Below are positions 52,652 through 61,105 of a stretch of DNA of 61,419 bases, piece after piece. The stretch is from positions 1 through 61,419 of the forward strand of contig JASHOC010000324.1 of the NCBI GenBank assembly GCA_030041305.1, in the 5' to 3' direction. The DNA is from Acidobacteriaceae bacterium (lineage in GTDB: Bacteria > Acidobacteriota > Terriglobia > Terriglobales > Acidobacteriaceae). Made by a program: the position numbers and the translations under genes. The notes below the pieces were generated by a model. It did no database searches. It had not been told where the DNA came from and saw only the letters and a program-made list of their open reading frames with translations. Position 1 is the stretch's first letter, and each line of letters begins with the position of its first letter.

Positions 52652-53968
52652 ATGCGCAAGGAACTGCCAATCCTGCTTCGCCGTGCAATGTATAACCTGC
52701 GCGGCGGTTTCCTGGTCCGGCCGCTCATCATCGCGGTAGCTCTGGGGGGCGCAGGCGCCACGCTCTCATCGCTCGAAGAGGTTTTTCCGGCGGTCAGCGC
52801 GTGGATTCCGGCGACGATTTTCCCCACACACGCCGATCCCCAGGTAGCGCAGGTGATCCTGGCGGGCGTGGCGGCGTCGATGATGACAGTGGTGTCGATC
52901 GTCTTCGCGATTCTGCTGATGACGCTGACCCTGGCGTCCATGCAGTTTTCTCCGCGGATCATCGTCAGCTTCGCGAAGGACCGCGTGACGCAGTGGACGC
53001 TGGGGATCTTCCTCGGGACGTTCTCCTACTGCATGGCGGCGCTGCCCGCGGCGCGGTCGATGCCCCATCCGTTTGCGCCGGTGGCCACAGTGCTGGGCGC
53101 GATGGTGTTAGCGCTGACCTGCGTTGGACTGCTGCTGTTCTTCATCCACCACATCTCCCAGGCAATCAGCGTGAGCCATATCGTGGACCGCATCGCGAAG
53201 GAGACGGAAGGGGTGATCGACGACATCATGCCCTGGCCCCACTGGCCGGAGCGGTTGCAGCAAACGACAGCGCCACCACCGACGCCAGACGAGGTTCCGG
53301 TGGCGAATACGGAGTCAGGCTACATCCGCTTTGTGGATACGAAGCGGCTGCTCGAGATCGCGAAGCAATATCACGTGCGCATTCGGGTGCTGCGGCGGGT
53401 CGGACATTTTGTGCCTCAGGGCATTCCTCTGGCGATGGTCGTCAAGGGCGAGCGGCTGGGACCGGAGGGGACCGCGCAACTGCAGGCGGCGTTTGATTTG
53501 GGACCGACGCGGACACTGCAACAGGATGTCGAGTTTGGCGTGCTGCAGATTGTCGATATCGCGCTGAAAGCGATCTCACCGGCGGTAAACGATCCGACCA
53601 CCGCAATCAGCTGTGTGGATCAGCTGAGCCGAGTGGTCATCCGGTATGTTTCACGGCAGCCTCCTGACGAACTGGTGTTCGACCCCCCGGGCGTGGTTCG
53701 GGTGAGCATGGGGTGGATCCAGTTTCCGCGTTTGCTCGACGCGGCGTTTGAACAAATCCGCTTGTACGCGAAAACGGACCTGGCGGTGAGCCTGCGGCTG
53801 CCGCGTGCGCTGGGCGACATAGCAGCGTCGACGCCGGACCCGCAGTACCGGAAGATCCTGATCGATCGGGGACGGCGAGTGGTGGTAGGCTGCGCAGAAA
53901 AGCTCGGCGAGGACGAGATGCGCGAATTGCAAGTGCGACATGAGTTGCTGGCGGGGCTGCTGGCGTAG
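52652..53968 (+). CDS. DUF2254 family membrane protein
   Basis: 438 residues. Four N-terminal membrane segments (about 22-165) with LVRPLIIAVALGGAGATL and ASMQFSPRIIVSFAKDRVTQWTLGIFLG, the family signature, followed by a soluble C-terminal part (residues 200-438) with GVLQIVDIALKAISPAVNDPTTAISCVDQL. Function of the family is unknown. Single gene; the start ATG is at 52652. Confidence 0.87.
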   Translation: MRKELPILLRRAMYNLRGGFLVRPLIIAVALGGAGATLSSLEEVFPAVSAWIPATIFPTHADPQVAQVILAGVAASMMTVVSIVFAILLMTLTLASMQFSPRIIVSFAKDRVTQWTLGIFLGTFSYCMAALPAARSMPHPFAPVATVLGAMVLALTCVGLLLFFIHHISQAISVSHIVDRIAKETEGVIDDIMPWPHWPERLQQTTAPPPTPDEVPVANTESGYIRFVDTKRLLEIAKQYHVRIRVLRRVGHFVPQGIPLAMVVKGERLGPEGTAQLQAAFDLGPTRTLQQDVEFGVLQIVDIALKAISPAVNDPTTAISCVDQLSRVVIRYVSRQPPDELVFDPPGVVRVSMGWIQFPRLLDAAFEQIRLYAKTDLAVSLRLPRALGDIAASTPDPQYRKILIDRGRRVVVGCAEKLGEDEMRELQVRHELLAGLLA

Positions 53969-53995
53969 GCGCCACCTTCAGGAACTTTCGCCCGT

Positions 53996-54112
53996 TATAG
54001 CGGTTCTCCAATTGGTGTAGAGCAGAACCTCGAACGTTGAGTGGCGTTTTTCCCAAGAAAACGCCACCCGGCACGCCCCTCAAAACTTCACGGGAATTGG
54101 AGAACCGCCGTA
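53996..54112 (+). mobile_element. 113-bp palindromic element, copy C (with TA flanks)
   Basis: 117 bp with TA at both ends, same termini and inner hairpin as copy A. 27 nt after the DUF2254 stop. Confidence 0.9.
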
Positions 54113-54217
54113 AATACCTGCTTCGGGGCGTCGCCATCCACCCCAATCCTGTTAACAGGCCCTGACGAACTGGATCATGCTCGGCGAAAGGCGTGCAGGT
54201 GGATCGCAACAGAACGA

Positions 54218-54799
54218 TCAGAAAAGAAACGGCGCCAGGGCGGAGGTCTTACGGGCATAGCTGGCGTACGTCTCCCCAAATTGGGATTGCATCCACTCCT
54301 CCTCCATGCGAAGTTTGGCCCAGAACACGAGGAATACCAGAACCAAACCGATGATCCCGCGCACCTGGGAGAGCGCAATCGCGGTGCCCAGAAACCCTAC
54401 CAAGATTCCGGTGTAGATGGGGTGACGCACCAGGGCATAGGGGCCGGTGGTGATCAGCTCGTGGTCCTGCTTAATGGTTACCGAGCGGCTCCAGTTGCTG
54501 CCAAGGTGCTCGCGCGCCCAGACCGCGAACAGAAGGCCGCCGGCGGTCACGGCCGCGCCAATCCAAAAGGGCCAGAGACCCGGCGGCCAGAGCTGGCGGT
54601 AAAGCCAGGGCAGGGGGATGCGCGTTGTCGAGAGGAGAACGATCACGATCAGGAAGACGAGGGCCCGCACCATGCGCGAGGCGGCCGGCTCCAGGCGCTG
54701 GGTGGTTTTGGTTTTGACGCCGGCGGCCTTGATGATTTGCCAATAGAGAAGAAAGGCGATCCACATCACGGGAAAGAAAGATTCAAAGAACCTCAGCAT
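54218..54799 (-). CDS. isoprenylcysteine carboxyl methyltransferase-family protein
   Basis: 193 residues, four or five membrane segments. The C-terminal REHLGSNWSRSVTIKQDHELITTGPYALVRHPIYTGIL and EEEWMQSQFGETYASYARKT are the SAM-binding signature of ICMT/NnrU-like methyltransferases. Start ATG follows GGAGGT. Substrate in bacteria is not known. Single gene. Confidence 0.9.
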   Translation of the reverse strand: MLRFFESFFPVMWIAFLLYWQIIKAAGVKTKTTQRLEPAASRMVRALVFLIVIVLLSTTRIPLPWLYRQLWPPGLWPFWIGAAVTAGGLLFAVWAREHLGSNWSRSVTIKQDHELITTGPYALVRHPIYTGILVGFLGTAIALSQVRGIIGLVLVFLVFWAKLRMEEEWMQSQFGETYASYARKTSALAPFLF

Positions 54800-55224
54800 G
54801 CAGGACCTCCGGCCATTGTAGTTGTCTTGAAGCTTCTCCCCGTGCTTAAGTGGGCGAGCCAGGTGGCCTATATCTTACATGCAAATTCAGCGCGAGTGGC
54901 CCAGGTCACGGACGCTTGACCCTCCACAGAAGATGGGCGCCCCGGAGCCTGTCCTGAGCCTGGAGAAGGGTTCCGATTTTGGGACCTGGGAGACCGCAGA
55001 AACTGACTTCGTGCAGCTTTTATCCCACGCCGAAATTCACCCTTCCAGTCAACCCATTACCAAAGTGTTTCCCTTCATTCCAAAGCCTTTCCGCCACAAA
55101 TCCCGTTGCCGGTAATTTCTCTCGTTTGCGCTACGCTGGATCAGCAAGTGAGAAGGCCCGGTTGGGAATCGAAAAGAGGATTTCGGCAGCATCCATGTCT
55201 CTTCGGCTGCTGAAGGGTGCGGGT

Positions 55225-55311
55225 TGCAGTTTGAAGGGTACGGGCTTCAGCACGAAGGGTACGGGCTTCAGCTTGAAGGGTACGGGCTTCAGCTTGAAGG
55301 GTACGGGCTTT
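55225..55311 (+). repeat. 21-bp tandem units
   Basis: Four successive ~21-bp units of the form GGGTACGGGCTTCAGCTTGAA (first GGGTGCGGGTTGCAGTTTGAA), i.e. three heptamers each. The inverted partner has a shorter, more decayed version at 60849-60905. Confidence 0.6.
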
Positions 55312-55427
55312 ATAGCGGTTCTCCAATTGGTGTAGAGCAGAACCTCGAACGTTGAGTGGCGTTTTCCCCAAGAAAACGCCACCTGGCACGCCCCTCAAAA
55401 CTCCACGGGAATTGGAGAACCGCCGTA
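55311..55427 (+). mobile_element. 113-bp palindromic element, copy D (with TA flanks)
   Basis: 117 bp with TA on both sides. Inserted at the centre of a palindrome: flanks ACGGGCTT and GCCCGT. The inverted partner repeat has the same palindrome uninterrupted (ACGGGCTAAAGCCCGT at 60705-60720), so the insertion duplicated TA. One base differs in the inner hairpin loop. Confidence 0.92.
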
Positions 55428-55542
55428 GCCCGTACAACAAAACCCTCCAAACAATCGGGGCTTCAGCCCCCGAGGGAAAGCAAAATCAAATTGACCATCA
55501 CGCTTTTTCCAGACACCGGTCGCGAAAATCCGACAAACAGCC

Positions 55543-55703
55543 TGTTTTCAAATGCTTGCGCGGTCGTGGAAAATAACTGCTGTGTTTTCAAACACTTGTG
55601 AAAATCGCTGAAAATAACTTCCATGTTTTCAAACACTTGCGCAGTCGCGAAAAATAACCGCCATGTTTTCAAACACTTACGCATTTACAGTGAAAAGCGC
55701 GGA
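55543..55703 (+). repeat. four 40-41-bp tandem units
   Basis: TGTTTTCAAACACTTG(C/T)G starts at 55543 (one variant), 55583, 55624 and 55664; the second half of units 1-3 ends in GAAAATAAC-type sequence. Imperfect; two more related starts at 55853 and 55880. A reverse copy lies at 60497-60595. Not a CRISPR: the 'spacers' are also similar. Confidence 0.65.
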
Positions 55704-56128
55704 GAGCCAGAGCCAATCGCGCCCTCCCGGTACTCGAAAAAAATGCAAAAACGGCCCGTTGCGTTCGGAATCAGGGGCAATCCGTAGAAGATTGCGAAGG
55801 AAGAAAACCGGCAAAACCGGCTAAAAACCGAAACGAGAAGCCGTAACTCCTTTGTTTTCCAATACCTGTAAGCAACGACGTGTGTTTTCAACGACTTAAT
55901 GCGGCGAAGATCCAGCAAGTTACTGAAAAGAAAGCAGTAGTTCTTCGAGAATGAATCGGGTGGGGGTGGGGGGTGGGGACGTTTTTTTAGTTATTAGCTA
56001 AAACTTAACTTCGAGGGCCGGCCATGATGACCAGAACCTCCGCCGACGCTCCAATCGGGGCCGTCGCAGCCGGAGTGGTAGACTTCGGAGTGCACAAAAA
56101 CAGGCGTGGTTGCGGAGGTGCTTTTTCG

Positions 56129-57352
56129 ATGTTGAAGCGCTGGATCGGCCTGGTTGCGATTTCGATTTTCTCCCTGGCGCCGGGTGGAACTGGCGCCGCT
56201 CAAACGGCAAACCGGCCGCAATGGGTAGGAACCTGGGCTGCGGCGCCCATGCTCGCCCTCGGCGGTTTTGGGGTGCGCACCTTCTGCGCCGTCACCCTGC
56301 GCGAGATTGCCCATATCTCCAACGGGGGCCCCCAGCTCCGCGTTCGTTTCACCAACGAATTCGGTCTCGACCAACTCCTGATCGATGACGCGCACCTAGC
56401 CTTGAGCGCCGGCGGCGGGCAAATCCAACCGGCAACCGACCACGCGCTCACCTTCGACGGCTCGAAATCAGTCAGCATCCCGCCGGGAGCGGTCATTTAC
56501 TCCGATCCCGTCGCCCTCGCCGCGCCGCCCCTCTCCGACGTGGCCGTGAGTTTCCACCTGCCCGCCCAGGTGATGCGCGCTGAAACCTACCACGCCTTTG
56601 CCGATCAGGATAACTTCGTCGCCGATGGCGACCAGACCGGTGCGACGGCGCTGTCCCAGCCCACTACCCTCGAGTCCTGGTACTTTTTCGACGGCGTCGA
56701 TGTGCCCGCGGTCGAAGGCTCGCGCGCCGTGGTTGCGTTTGGCGATTCCATCACCGATGGCGCTCACTCCACGCCCAACGGCAACGACCGCTGGCCCGAT
56801 GTGCTGGCCGCCCGCCTCAAGCAGGACCACAGCCTCGATCATGTCGCCGTGCTCAATGAAGGCATTGGCGGCAACCGCGTCCTGAACGACGTCGCCGGGC
56901 CCAGTGCGCTGGCTCGCCTCGATCGTGACGTGCTCGCCCAGAATGGCGTCCGCTATCTCATCGTGCTCGAGAGCATCAACGACATCGGCCGGCTGGCCCA
57001 CCTCACCGCGCCCGAAGATAACGTCACCGCGGAGCAACTCGAAGCCGGCCTCAAGCAAATCGCCGAAGCTTGCCACGAACACGGCATCAAGGCTTTCGGG
57101 GCCACGCTCACCCCCTATGGCGGCGCGAATTATTACTCCGACAAGGGTGAACAGGTGCGCGAAGCCGTGAACGATTGGATTCGCACCAGCGGGACCTTCG
57201 ACGGCGTCGCCGATTTCGACAAGATCACCCGCGACAGCCAGGATCCCAACCGCTTCAATCCCCTCTATGATTCCGGCGATCACCTGCATCCCAGCGACGC
57301 CGGCTACAAAGCCATGGGCGAGGGCATCGACCTCACCCTCTTCCATCCCTAG
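56129..57352 (+). CDS. SGNH/GDSL hydrolase, secreted
   Basis: 407 residues from ATG 56129 (GGAGG upstream). Signal peptide MLKRWIGLVAISIFSLAPGGTGA. N-terminal beta domain (~30-195; WVGTWAAAPML), then the SGNH fold: block I GDSITDG with nucleophile Ser207, GGNRVL (block II-III Gly/Asn), ESINDIG, and block V DHLHP with Asp384 and His387. Likely an esterase of the rhamnogalacturonan acetylesterase/lysophospholipase kind acting on cell-surface or plant sugars. Frame open upstream to 56024 is not used. Confidence 0.9.
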   Translation: MLKRWIGLVAISIFSLAPGGTGAAQTANRPQWVGTWAAAPMLALGGFGVRTFCAVTLREIAHISNGGPQLRVRFTNEFGLDQLLIDDAHLALSAGGGQIQPATDHALTFDGSKSVSIPPGAVIYSDPVALAAPPLSDVAVSFHLPAQVMRAETYHAFADQDNFVADGDQTGATALSQPTTLESWYFFDGVDVPAVEGSRAVVAFGDSITDGAHSTPNGNDRWPDVLAARLKQDHSLDHVAVLNEGIGGNRVLNDVAGPSALARLDRDVLAQNGVRYLIVLESINDIGRLAHLTAPEDNVTAEQLEAGLKQIAEACHEHGIKAFGATLTPYGGANYYSDKGEQVREAVNDWIRTSGTFDGVADFDKITRDSQDPNRFNPLYDSGDHLHPSDAGYKAMGEGIDLTLFHP

Positions 57353-57397
57353 TGCGCCGCTGAAGAAGCACCAACAGGCTAGATGCTGAGACCGGGG

Positions 57398-57425
57398 ACC
57401 TGAAAGCTGAAGGCTGCGAGCTGAA
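57398..57425. repeat. heptanucleotide tract
   Basis: ACCTGAA, AGCTGAA, GGCTGCG, AGCTGAA in the SGNH-zinc-ribbon gap. AGCTGAA also ends the tract at 58030. Confidence 0.65.
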
Positions 57426-57498
57426 CTCATGGAACCTGCCGCCGTCCATTTGCGTAATTAATCGGAGTGGACGCAGTGGATTTCCACGAGGAGACGCT

Positions 57499-58002
57499 AT
57501 GTTTTGCAGCGGATGTGGTCAACCGTTAGCGCAAGGTCAGGCCTTCTGCCCGCAGTGCAGCCGCCCGGCTGCTCCCGTCGTTCCGCCAATCCCCGGCCTC
57601 CAGTTTCAAGTCGAAAACTATCGCGGCAAGGTCAGGGCCTTGGCCGTTGTGTGGTTCGTCTATGCAGGTCTCTCGCTGTTGTTTGGGTTTGCCCGGCTGG
57701 CCTTCGCCAAAGCCCTCTTCATGGGTGGATTTGGGCCGTGGATGCACATGCATGGACCCATGCCGCCGGCCTGGATCCTCCCCGCCTTCCTGCATCTCGC
57801 CTGGGCAGCGGTGGCGTTGCGTGGAGTGCTCGCCGCCATTGCCGGCTGGGGCTTGCTCGAGTATTCGGGCTGGGGAAGGGTCGTCGCCATCGTCGCCGCC
57901 ATCCTGAGCCTGCTGAATCTACCGCTCGGCACTGCGCTCGCCATCTGGACGCCGGTGATGCTGCTCGGCTACCGCAATTCGACGCTATACGAGCAGTTGT
58001 GA
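57499..58002 (+). CDS. zinc-ribbon small membrane protein
   Basis: 167 residues. MFCSGCGQPLAQGQAFCPQCSRPA is a CxxC-(12)-CxxC zinc ribbon; residues ~45-75, 88-115 and 120-150 are membrane segments with a His/Met/Pro-rich loop (GPWMHMHGPMPPAW). Family unknown. Start ATG follows GAGGAGACGCT. Between the SGNH gene and hemB. Confidence 0.8.
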   Translation: MFCSGCGQPLAQGQAFCPQCSRPAAPVVPPIPGLQFQVENYRGKVRALAVVWFVYAGLSLLFGFARLAFAKALFMGGFGPWMHMHGPMPPAWILPAFLHLAWAAVALRGVLAAIAGWGLLEYSGWGRVVAIVAAILSLLNLPLGTALAIWTPVMLLGYRNSTLYEQL

Positions 58003-58029
58003 AAGAACAGCCCCCAAAGGGCACGATCA

Positions 58030-58057
58030 AGCTGATAGCTGATAGCTGAAGGCTCGA
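58030..58057. repeat. heptanucleotide tract
   Basis: AGCTGAT twice, AGCTGAA, GGCTCGA, just upstream of hemB. Confidence 0.65.
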
Positions 58058-58086
58058 ATTTGCCTTCAACCGTCTACAATCATCCT

Positions 58087-59076
58087 ATGAGTTTTCCTCA
58101 GATGCGCATGCGTCGTCTGCGGCGAAGTGAAGCGCTGCGCGCGCTGGTGCGCGAGACCGCAATTGAGCCTGGGGACTTGATTTACCCACTCTTCATTTGC
58201 CCCGGCGAGGGTGTGCGGCGCGCAGTGGGCTCCATGCCCGGCGTTTTCAATGTCTCGGTGGACGAGGCGGTGCGCGAAGCCGAAGAAGCGGCGCGGCTGG
58301 GCGTGGGCGGATTGCTGCTCTTCGGGCTGCCTGAAGCGAAGGATGAGCAAGGCACGGGGGCATGGGAGGAGAACGGAATTGTGCAGCAGGCGCTCGGCGC
58401 GCTTAAGCCATTGGAAGCTGGAAAGAAAATGGTCCTCATAGCCGACGTGTGCCTATGCGAGTACACCAGCCACGGCCATTGCGGGGTCGTAGTGGAATCA
58501 CAAGGCGGCTTCGAGGTCGATAATGACCCCACGCTCGAACTTTTAGCCCGCGCGGCAGTGAGCCAGGCCACGGCCGGCGCCGATGTGGTTGCGCCCAGCG
58601 ACATGATGGACGGCCGCATCGGGGCTATTCGCCGCGCTCTCGACGCCGCCGGCTTCGGCATGACGCCCATCCTCAGCTACGCCTCCAAGTTTGCCTCCGC
58701 TTTTTACGGCCCTTTTCGCGAGGCCGCCGATTCGGCGCCGCAATTCGGCGACCGGAGAAGCTACCAGATGGACGGCGCCAACCTGCGCGAAGCCATGCGC
58801 GAGATCGATCTCGACATTGAAGAAGGGGCGGATATGATTTTGATGAAACCCGCCATGCCCTACCTTGACGTGGTGCGCGCTGCGCGCGAGCGCGTGGGTG
58901 TGCCCATCGGCGCCTACCAAGTGTCCGGCGAGTATTCGATGCTGCAGGCCGCTTTCGAAAAAGGCTGGCTGGAGCCCACGCGCGCGATGCTCGAGTCCCT
59001 GGTCAGCATGCGCCGCGCGGGCGCCGATTTTATCGTCACCTACTTCGCCAAGGAAGCAGCCAAACTGCTGGGATAG
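58087..59076 (+). CDS. hemB: porphobilinogen synthase (delta-aminolevulinate dehydratase)
   Basis: Condenses two 5-aminolevulinate to porphobilinogen for haem synthesis. About 329 residues from ATG 58087 ([15 protein letters not shown]); the longer frame at 58060 is not family-like. Zinc site [14 protein letters not shown] (three Cys), Schiff-base lysine regions [16 protein letters not shown] and [11 protein letters not shown], and the [10 protein letters not shown] substrate segment. Essential in most bacteria. Enclosed by the inverted composite repeats. Confidence 0.96.
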   Translation: MSFPQMRMRRLRRSEALRALVRETAIEPGDLIYPLFICPGEGVRRAVGSMPGVFNVSVDEAVREAEEAARLGVGGLLLFGLPEAKDEQGTGAWEENGIVQQALGALKPLEAGKKMVLIADVCLCEYTSHGHCGVVVESQGGFEVDNDPTLELLARAAVSQATAGADVVAPSDMMDGRIGAIRRALDAAGFGMTPILSYASKFASAFYGPFREAADSAPQFGDRRSYQMDGANLREAMREIDLDIEEGADMILMKPAMPYLDVVRAARERVGVPIGAYQVSGEYSMLQAAFEKGWLEPTRAMLESLVSMRRAGADFIVTYFAKEAAKLLG

Positions 59077-59160
59077 CGCACGCGTCGCCTCTGAACGGGC
59101 TCGCCTGGCGCAACACCCGATGGGCAGCAATGGCGGACGGAGGTTCTCGCCGAGGTGGAT

Positions 59161-59277
59161 TACGGCGGTTCTCCAATTCCCGTGAAGTTTTGAGGGGCGT
59201 GCCGGGTGGCGTTTTCTTGGGAAAAACGCCACTCAACGTTCGAGGTTCTGCTCTACACCAATTGGAGAACCGCTATA
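59161..59277 (-). mobile_element. 113-bp palindromic element, copy E (with TA flanks)
   Basis: Same element in reverse orientation: TA-CGGCGGTTCTCCAATT ... GGAGAACCGCTA-TA, 117 bp. 84 nt after the hemB stop and 32 nt before the QC gene. Confidence 0.9.
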
Positions 59278-59309
59278 GGGCCCTTCTCGCCGGCGTCTTA
59301 CAGTAGAAA

Positions 59310-60119
59310 ATGCCGCAGATGCGACCCTTCTTTCTTTTCCGGGCGCTGGCCGTGCTGATCTCGATTGCAGCCGGCGCTTTCTGGATCGCGACGGGCGTCT
59401 TCGCTCCCGCAACCGACACCTATCGCATTGTCCATGCCTACCCCCACGATGAGCAGGCTTTCACGCAGGGGCTGATCTACCTCAATGACCACTTGTATGA
59501 GAGCACCGGTTTGCCGGGGCGGTCGTCGTTGCGCGAAGAAGATTTGCAGACGGGCCGCATCCTGAAATACCAGCCGATCGCAGACGATTACTTCGGCGAG
59601 GGGCTGACCAACTGGGATGACACGCTGATTCAGCTCACCTGGCAGGCGCATGTGGGATTCGTTTACGACCTGCACACCTTCAAACTGCTGCGCACTTTTC
59701 ATTACACGGGCGAGGGGTGGGGGCTGACGCAGGACGGAAAAGACCTGATCCTGAGCGACGGCACGGCGAACCTGCGTTTTCTCGATCCGGCGACCTTTCG
59801 CGAGGTGCGCATCGTGACGGTGCGGGATCGGGGGAGGCCGGTGACCGAACTGAACGAACTCGAATATGTGCGCGGCGAGATTTACGCGAACATCTGGCAC
59901 GCGGACCGGATTGCCCGCATCTCGCCCACGACGGGCGCCGTGCTGGGCTGGATCGATCTGAAAGGTCTGCTGCCGGCGAGCGAGCGGACGGACCGGGAGG
60001 CGGTGCTGAACGGCATTGCCTACGATGCGCGCGAGAACCGGCTTTTCGTGACCGGCAAGCTGTGGCCGAACGTGTTCGAGATTCAGGTGGTTCCCCGGGC
60101 GACGGGGCGCAGCAAATAG
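59310..60119 (+). CDS. glutaminyl-peptide cyclotransferase (five-bladed propeller)
   Basis: Exported enzyme that turns N-terminal Gln of proteins into pyroglutamate, probably after signal-peptide removal. 269 residues. Signal/anchor ~7-28 (LFRALAVLISIAAGAFWIAT). YPHDEQAFTQGLIYLNDHLYESTG, GEGLTNWDDTLIQLTWQ and ELNELEYVRGEIYANIW are glutamine-cyclotransferase motifs. Confidence 0.92.
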   Translation: MPQMRPFFLFRALAVLISIAAGAFWIATGVFAPATDTYRIVHAYPHDEQAFTQGLIYLNDHLYESTGLPGRSSLREEDLQTGRILKYQPIADDYFGEGLTNWDDTLIQLTWQAHVGFVYDLHTFKLLRTFHYTGEGWGLTQDGKDLILSDGTANLRFLDPATFREVRIVTVRDRGRPVTELNELEYVRGEIYANIWHADRIARISPTTGAVLGWIDLKGLLPASERTDREAVLNGIAYDARENRLFVTGKLWPNVFEIQVVPRATGRSK

Positions 60120-60496
60120 GCGGAGCGGCGCACTTGCAGCGGTGCTGCCCGTGGACGTGATGTGACGACATTCCGGTTGCATACAACTCCTCCCACCCCC
60201 CCAACTTTTCCCTGCGAAATGGCAACTGCTTCGCTTTCAAGGGCTTGCTGGATGAGGTGCGCCGCAAGTGTCTGAAAACGCAATTACTTACCCGCAAATG
60301 TATGCCAACAAAAGGGTTACGGTGACTGATCTCGGCTTTTCGCCGGGTTTCGCCGGTTTTTTTCCCTCGCAATCTTCTATGGATTGGCCATGGATTGCCT
60401 CTGATTTTGAACGCAGGGAACCTTTTTGGGCGTTTTTCGCGAACGCCGGGAGGGGAGCGATTGGGTTTGGCTCTTCGCATTTTTTCCTCATGAATC

Positions 60497-60595
60497 AGTA
60501 AGTGTTTGAAAAAACGGCGGTTATTTTTCACGACTGCACAAGTGTTTGAAAAAATGGAACTTATTTTCAACAACTACACAAGTGCTTGAAAACAG
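60497..60595 (-). repeat. 40-bp tandem units (reverse of 55543 array)
   Basis: Starts at CAAGTGTTTGAAAAAA-type words near 60500, 60540 and 60580, in reverse sense. Fewer units than the left copy. Confidence 0.55.
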
Positions 60596-60731
60596 GCCGC
60601 TTGTCGGATTTTCGCGACCGGTGTCTGGAAAAAAGCGTGATGGTCAATTTGATTTTGCTTTCCCTCGGGGGCTAAAGCCCCTATTGTTTGGGGGGTCTTG
60701 TTGTACGGGCTAAAGCCCGTACCCTTCAAGC

Positions 60732-60848
60732 TATAGCGGTTCTCCAATTGGTGTAGGGCAGAACCTCGAACGTTGAGTGGCGTTTTTCCCAAGAAAACGC
60801 CACCTGGCACGCCCCTCAAAGCTCCACGGGAATTGGAGAACCGCCGTA
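60732..60848 (+). mobile_element. 113-bp palindromic element, copy F (with TA flanks)
   Basis: 117 bp with TA both sides, flanks TTCAAGC and AAGCCCGCACCC. It is 15 bp from the palindrome where its counterpart D sits in the other composite repeat, so D and F are separate insertions; relative to the repeat they point in opposite directions. Confidence 0.92.
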
Positions 60849-61105
60849 AAGCCCGCACCCTTTGCTGAAGCCGTACCCTTCAAACTGAACCCCGCACCCT
60901 TCAGTAGCCGAGGAGACATGGAGGCTGCTCAGCCCTTCTTTCCGATCCTCGCGGGGCTTTTTCGCTTGTTGATCCAGCGTAGCGCAAATGAGGGTAATTA
61001 CCGGCAACGGGATTTGTGGCGGAAGGGCTTTGAAATGAGAGAGATCGTTTTGGTTATGGGTTGACAAGTCTGTGATCGCGTGAGTTTGTGCCTCAGGGGT
61101 TGGGG

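Larger units (their letters stand above)
55050..55990 (+). repeat. composite repeat, left copy of an inverted pair
   Basis: Matches the reverse complement of about 60183-61068 in order: GTCAACCCATTACCAAA, CCGCCACAAATCCCGTTGCC, CGCTACGCTGGATCA, a run of (GGGTACGGGCTTCAGCTTGAA) units, a TGTTTTCAAACACTTG array, AGATTGCGAAGGAAG, GATCCAGCAAG and a terminal G-run. Non-coding. It carries element copy D inside and encloses, with its partner, the SGNH, zinc-ribbon, hemB and QC genes. Confidence 0.75.
54800..56128. other. 1.3-kb gene-free stretch
   Basis: From ~54900 to 55050 no feature. Then the left composite repeat (55050-55990) with nested element copy D and a 40-bp tandem array. The stretch 55990-56128 is the upstream region of the SGNH gene. 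Confidence 0.7.
60183..61068 (-). repeat. composite repeat, right copy of an inverted pair
   Basis: Reverse complement of the 55050-55990 repeat, with the same blocks in order. Element copy F is inserted within. The partner palindrome at 60705-60720 is uninterrupted. Non-coding; predicted ORFs here are artefacts. A partial third copy sits at 2968-3200. Confidence 0.75.

Noticed and set aside
55543..55703. CRISPR array
   Set aside because: The 40-bp units have no unique spacers; the parts between the cores are similar to each other, and no cas genes are in the window.
56129..60119. Composite transposon carried by the inverted repeats
   Set aside because: No transposase in either repeat, no target duplication visible, and the cargo includes housekeeping hemB; an inversion-prone segment is more likely.
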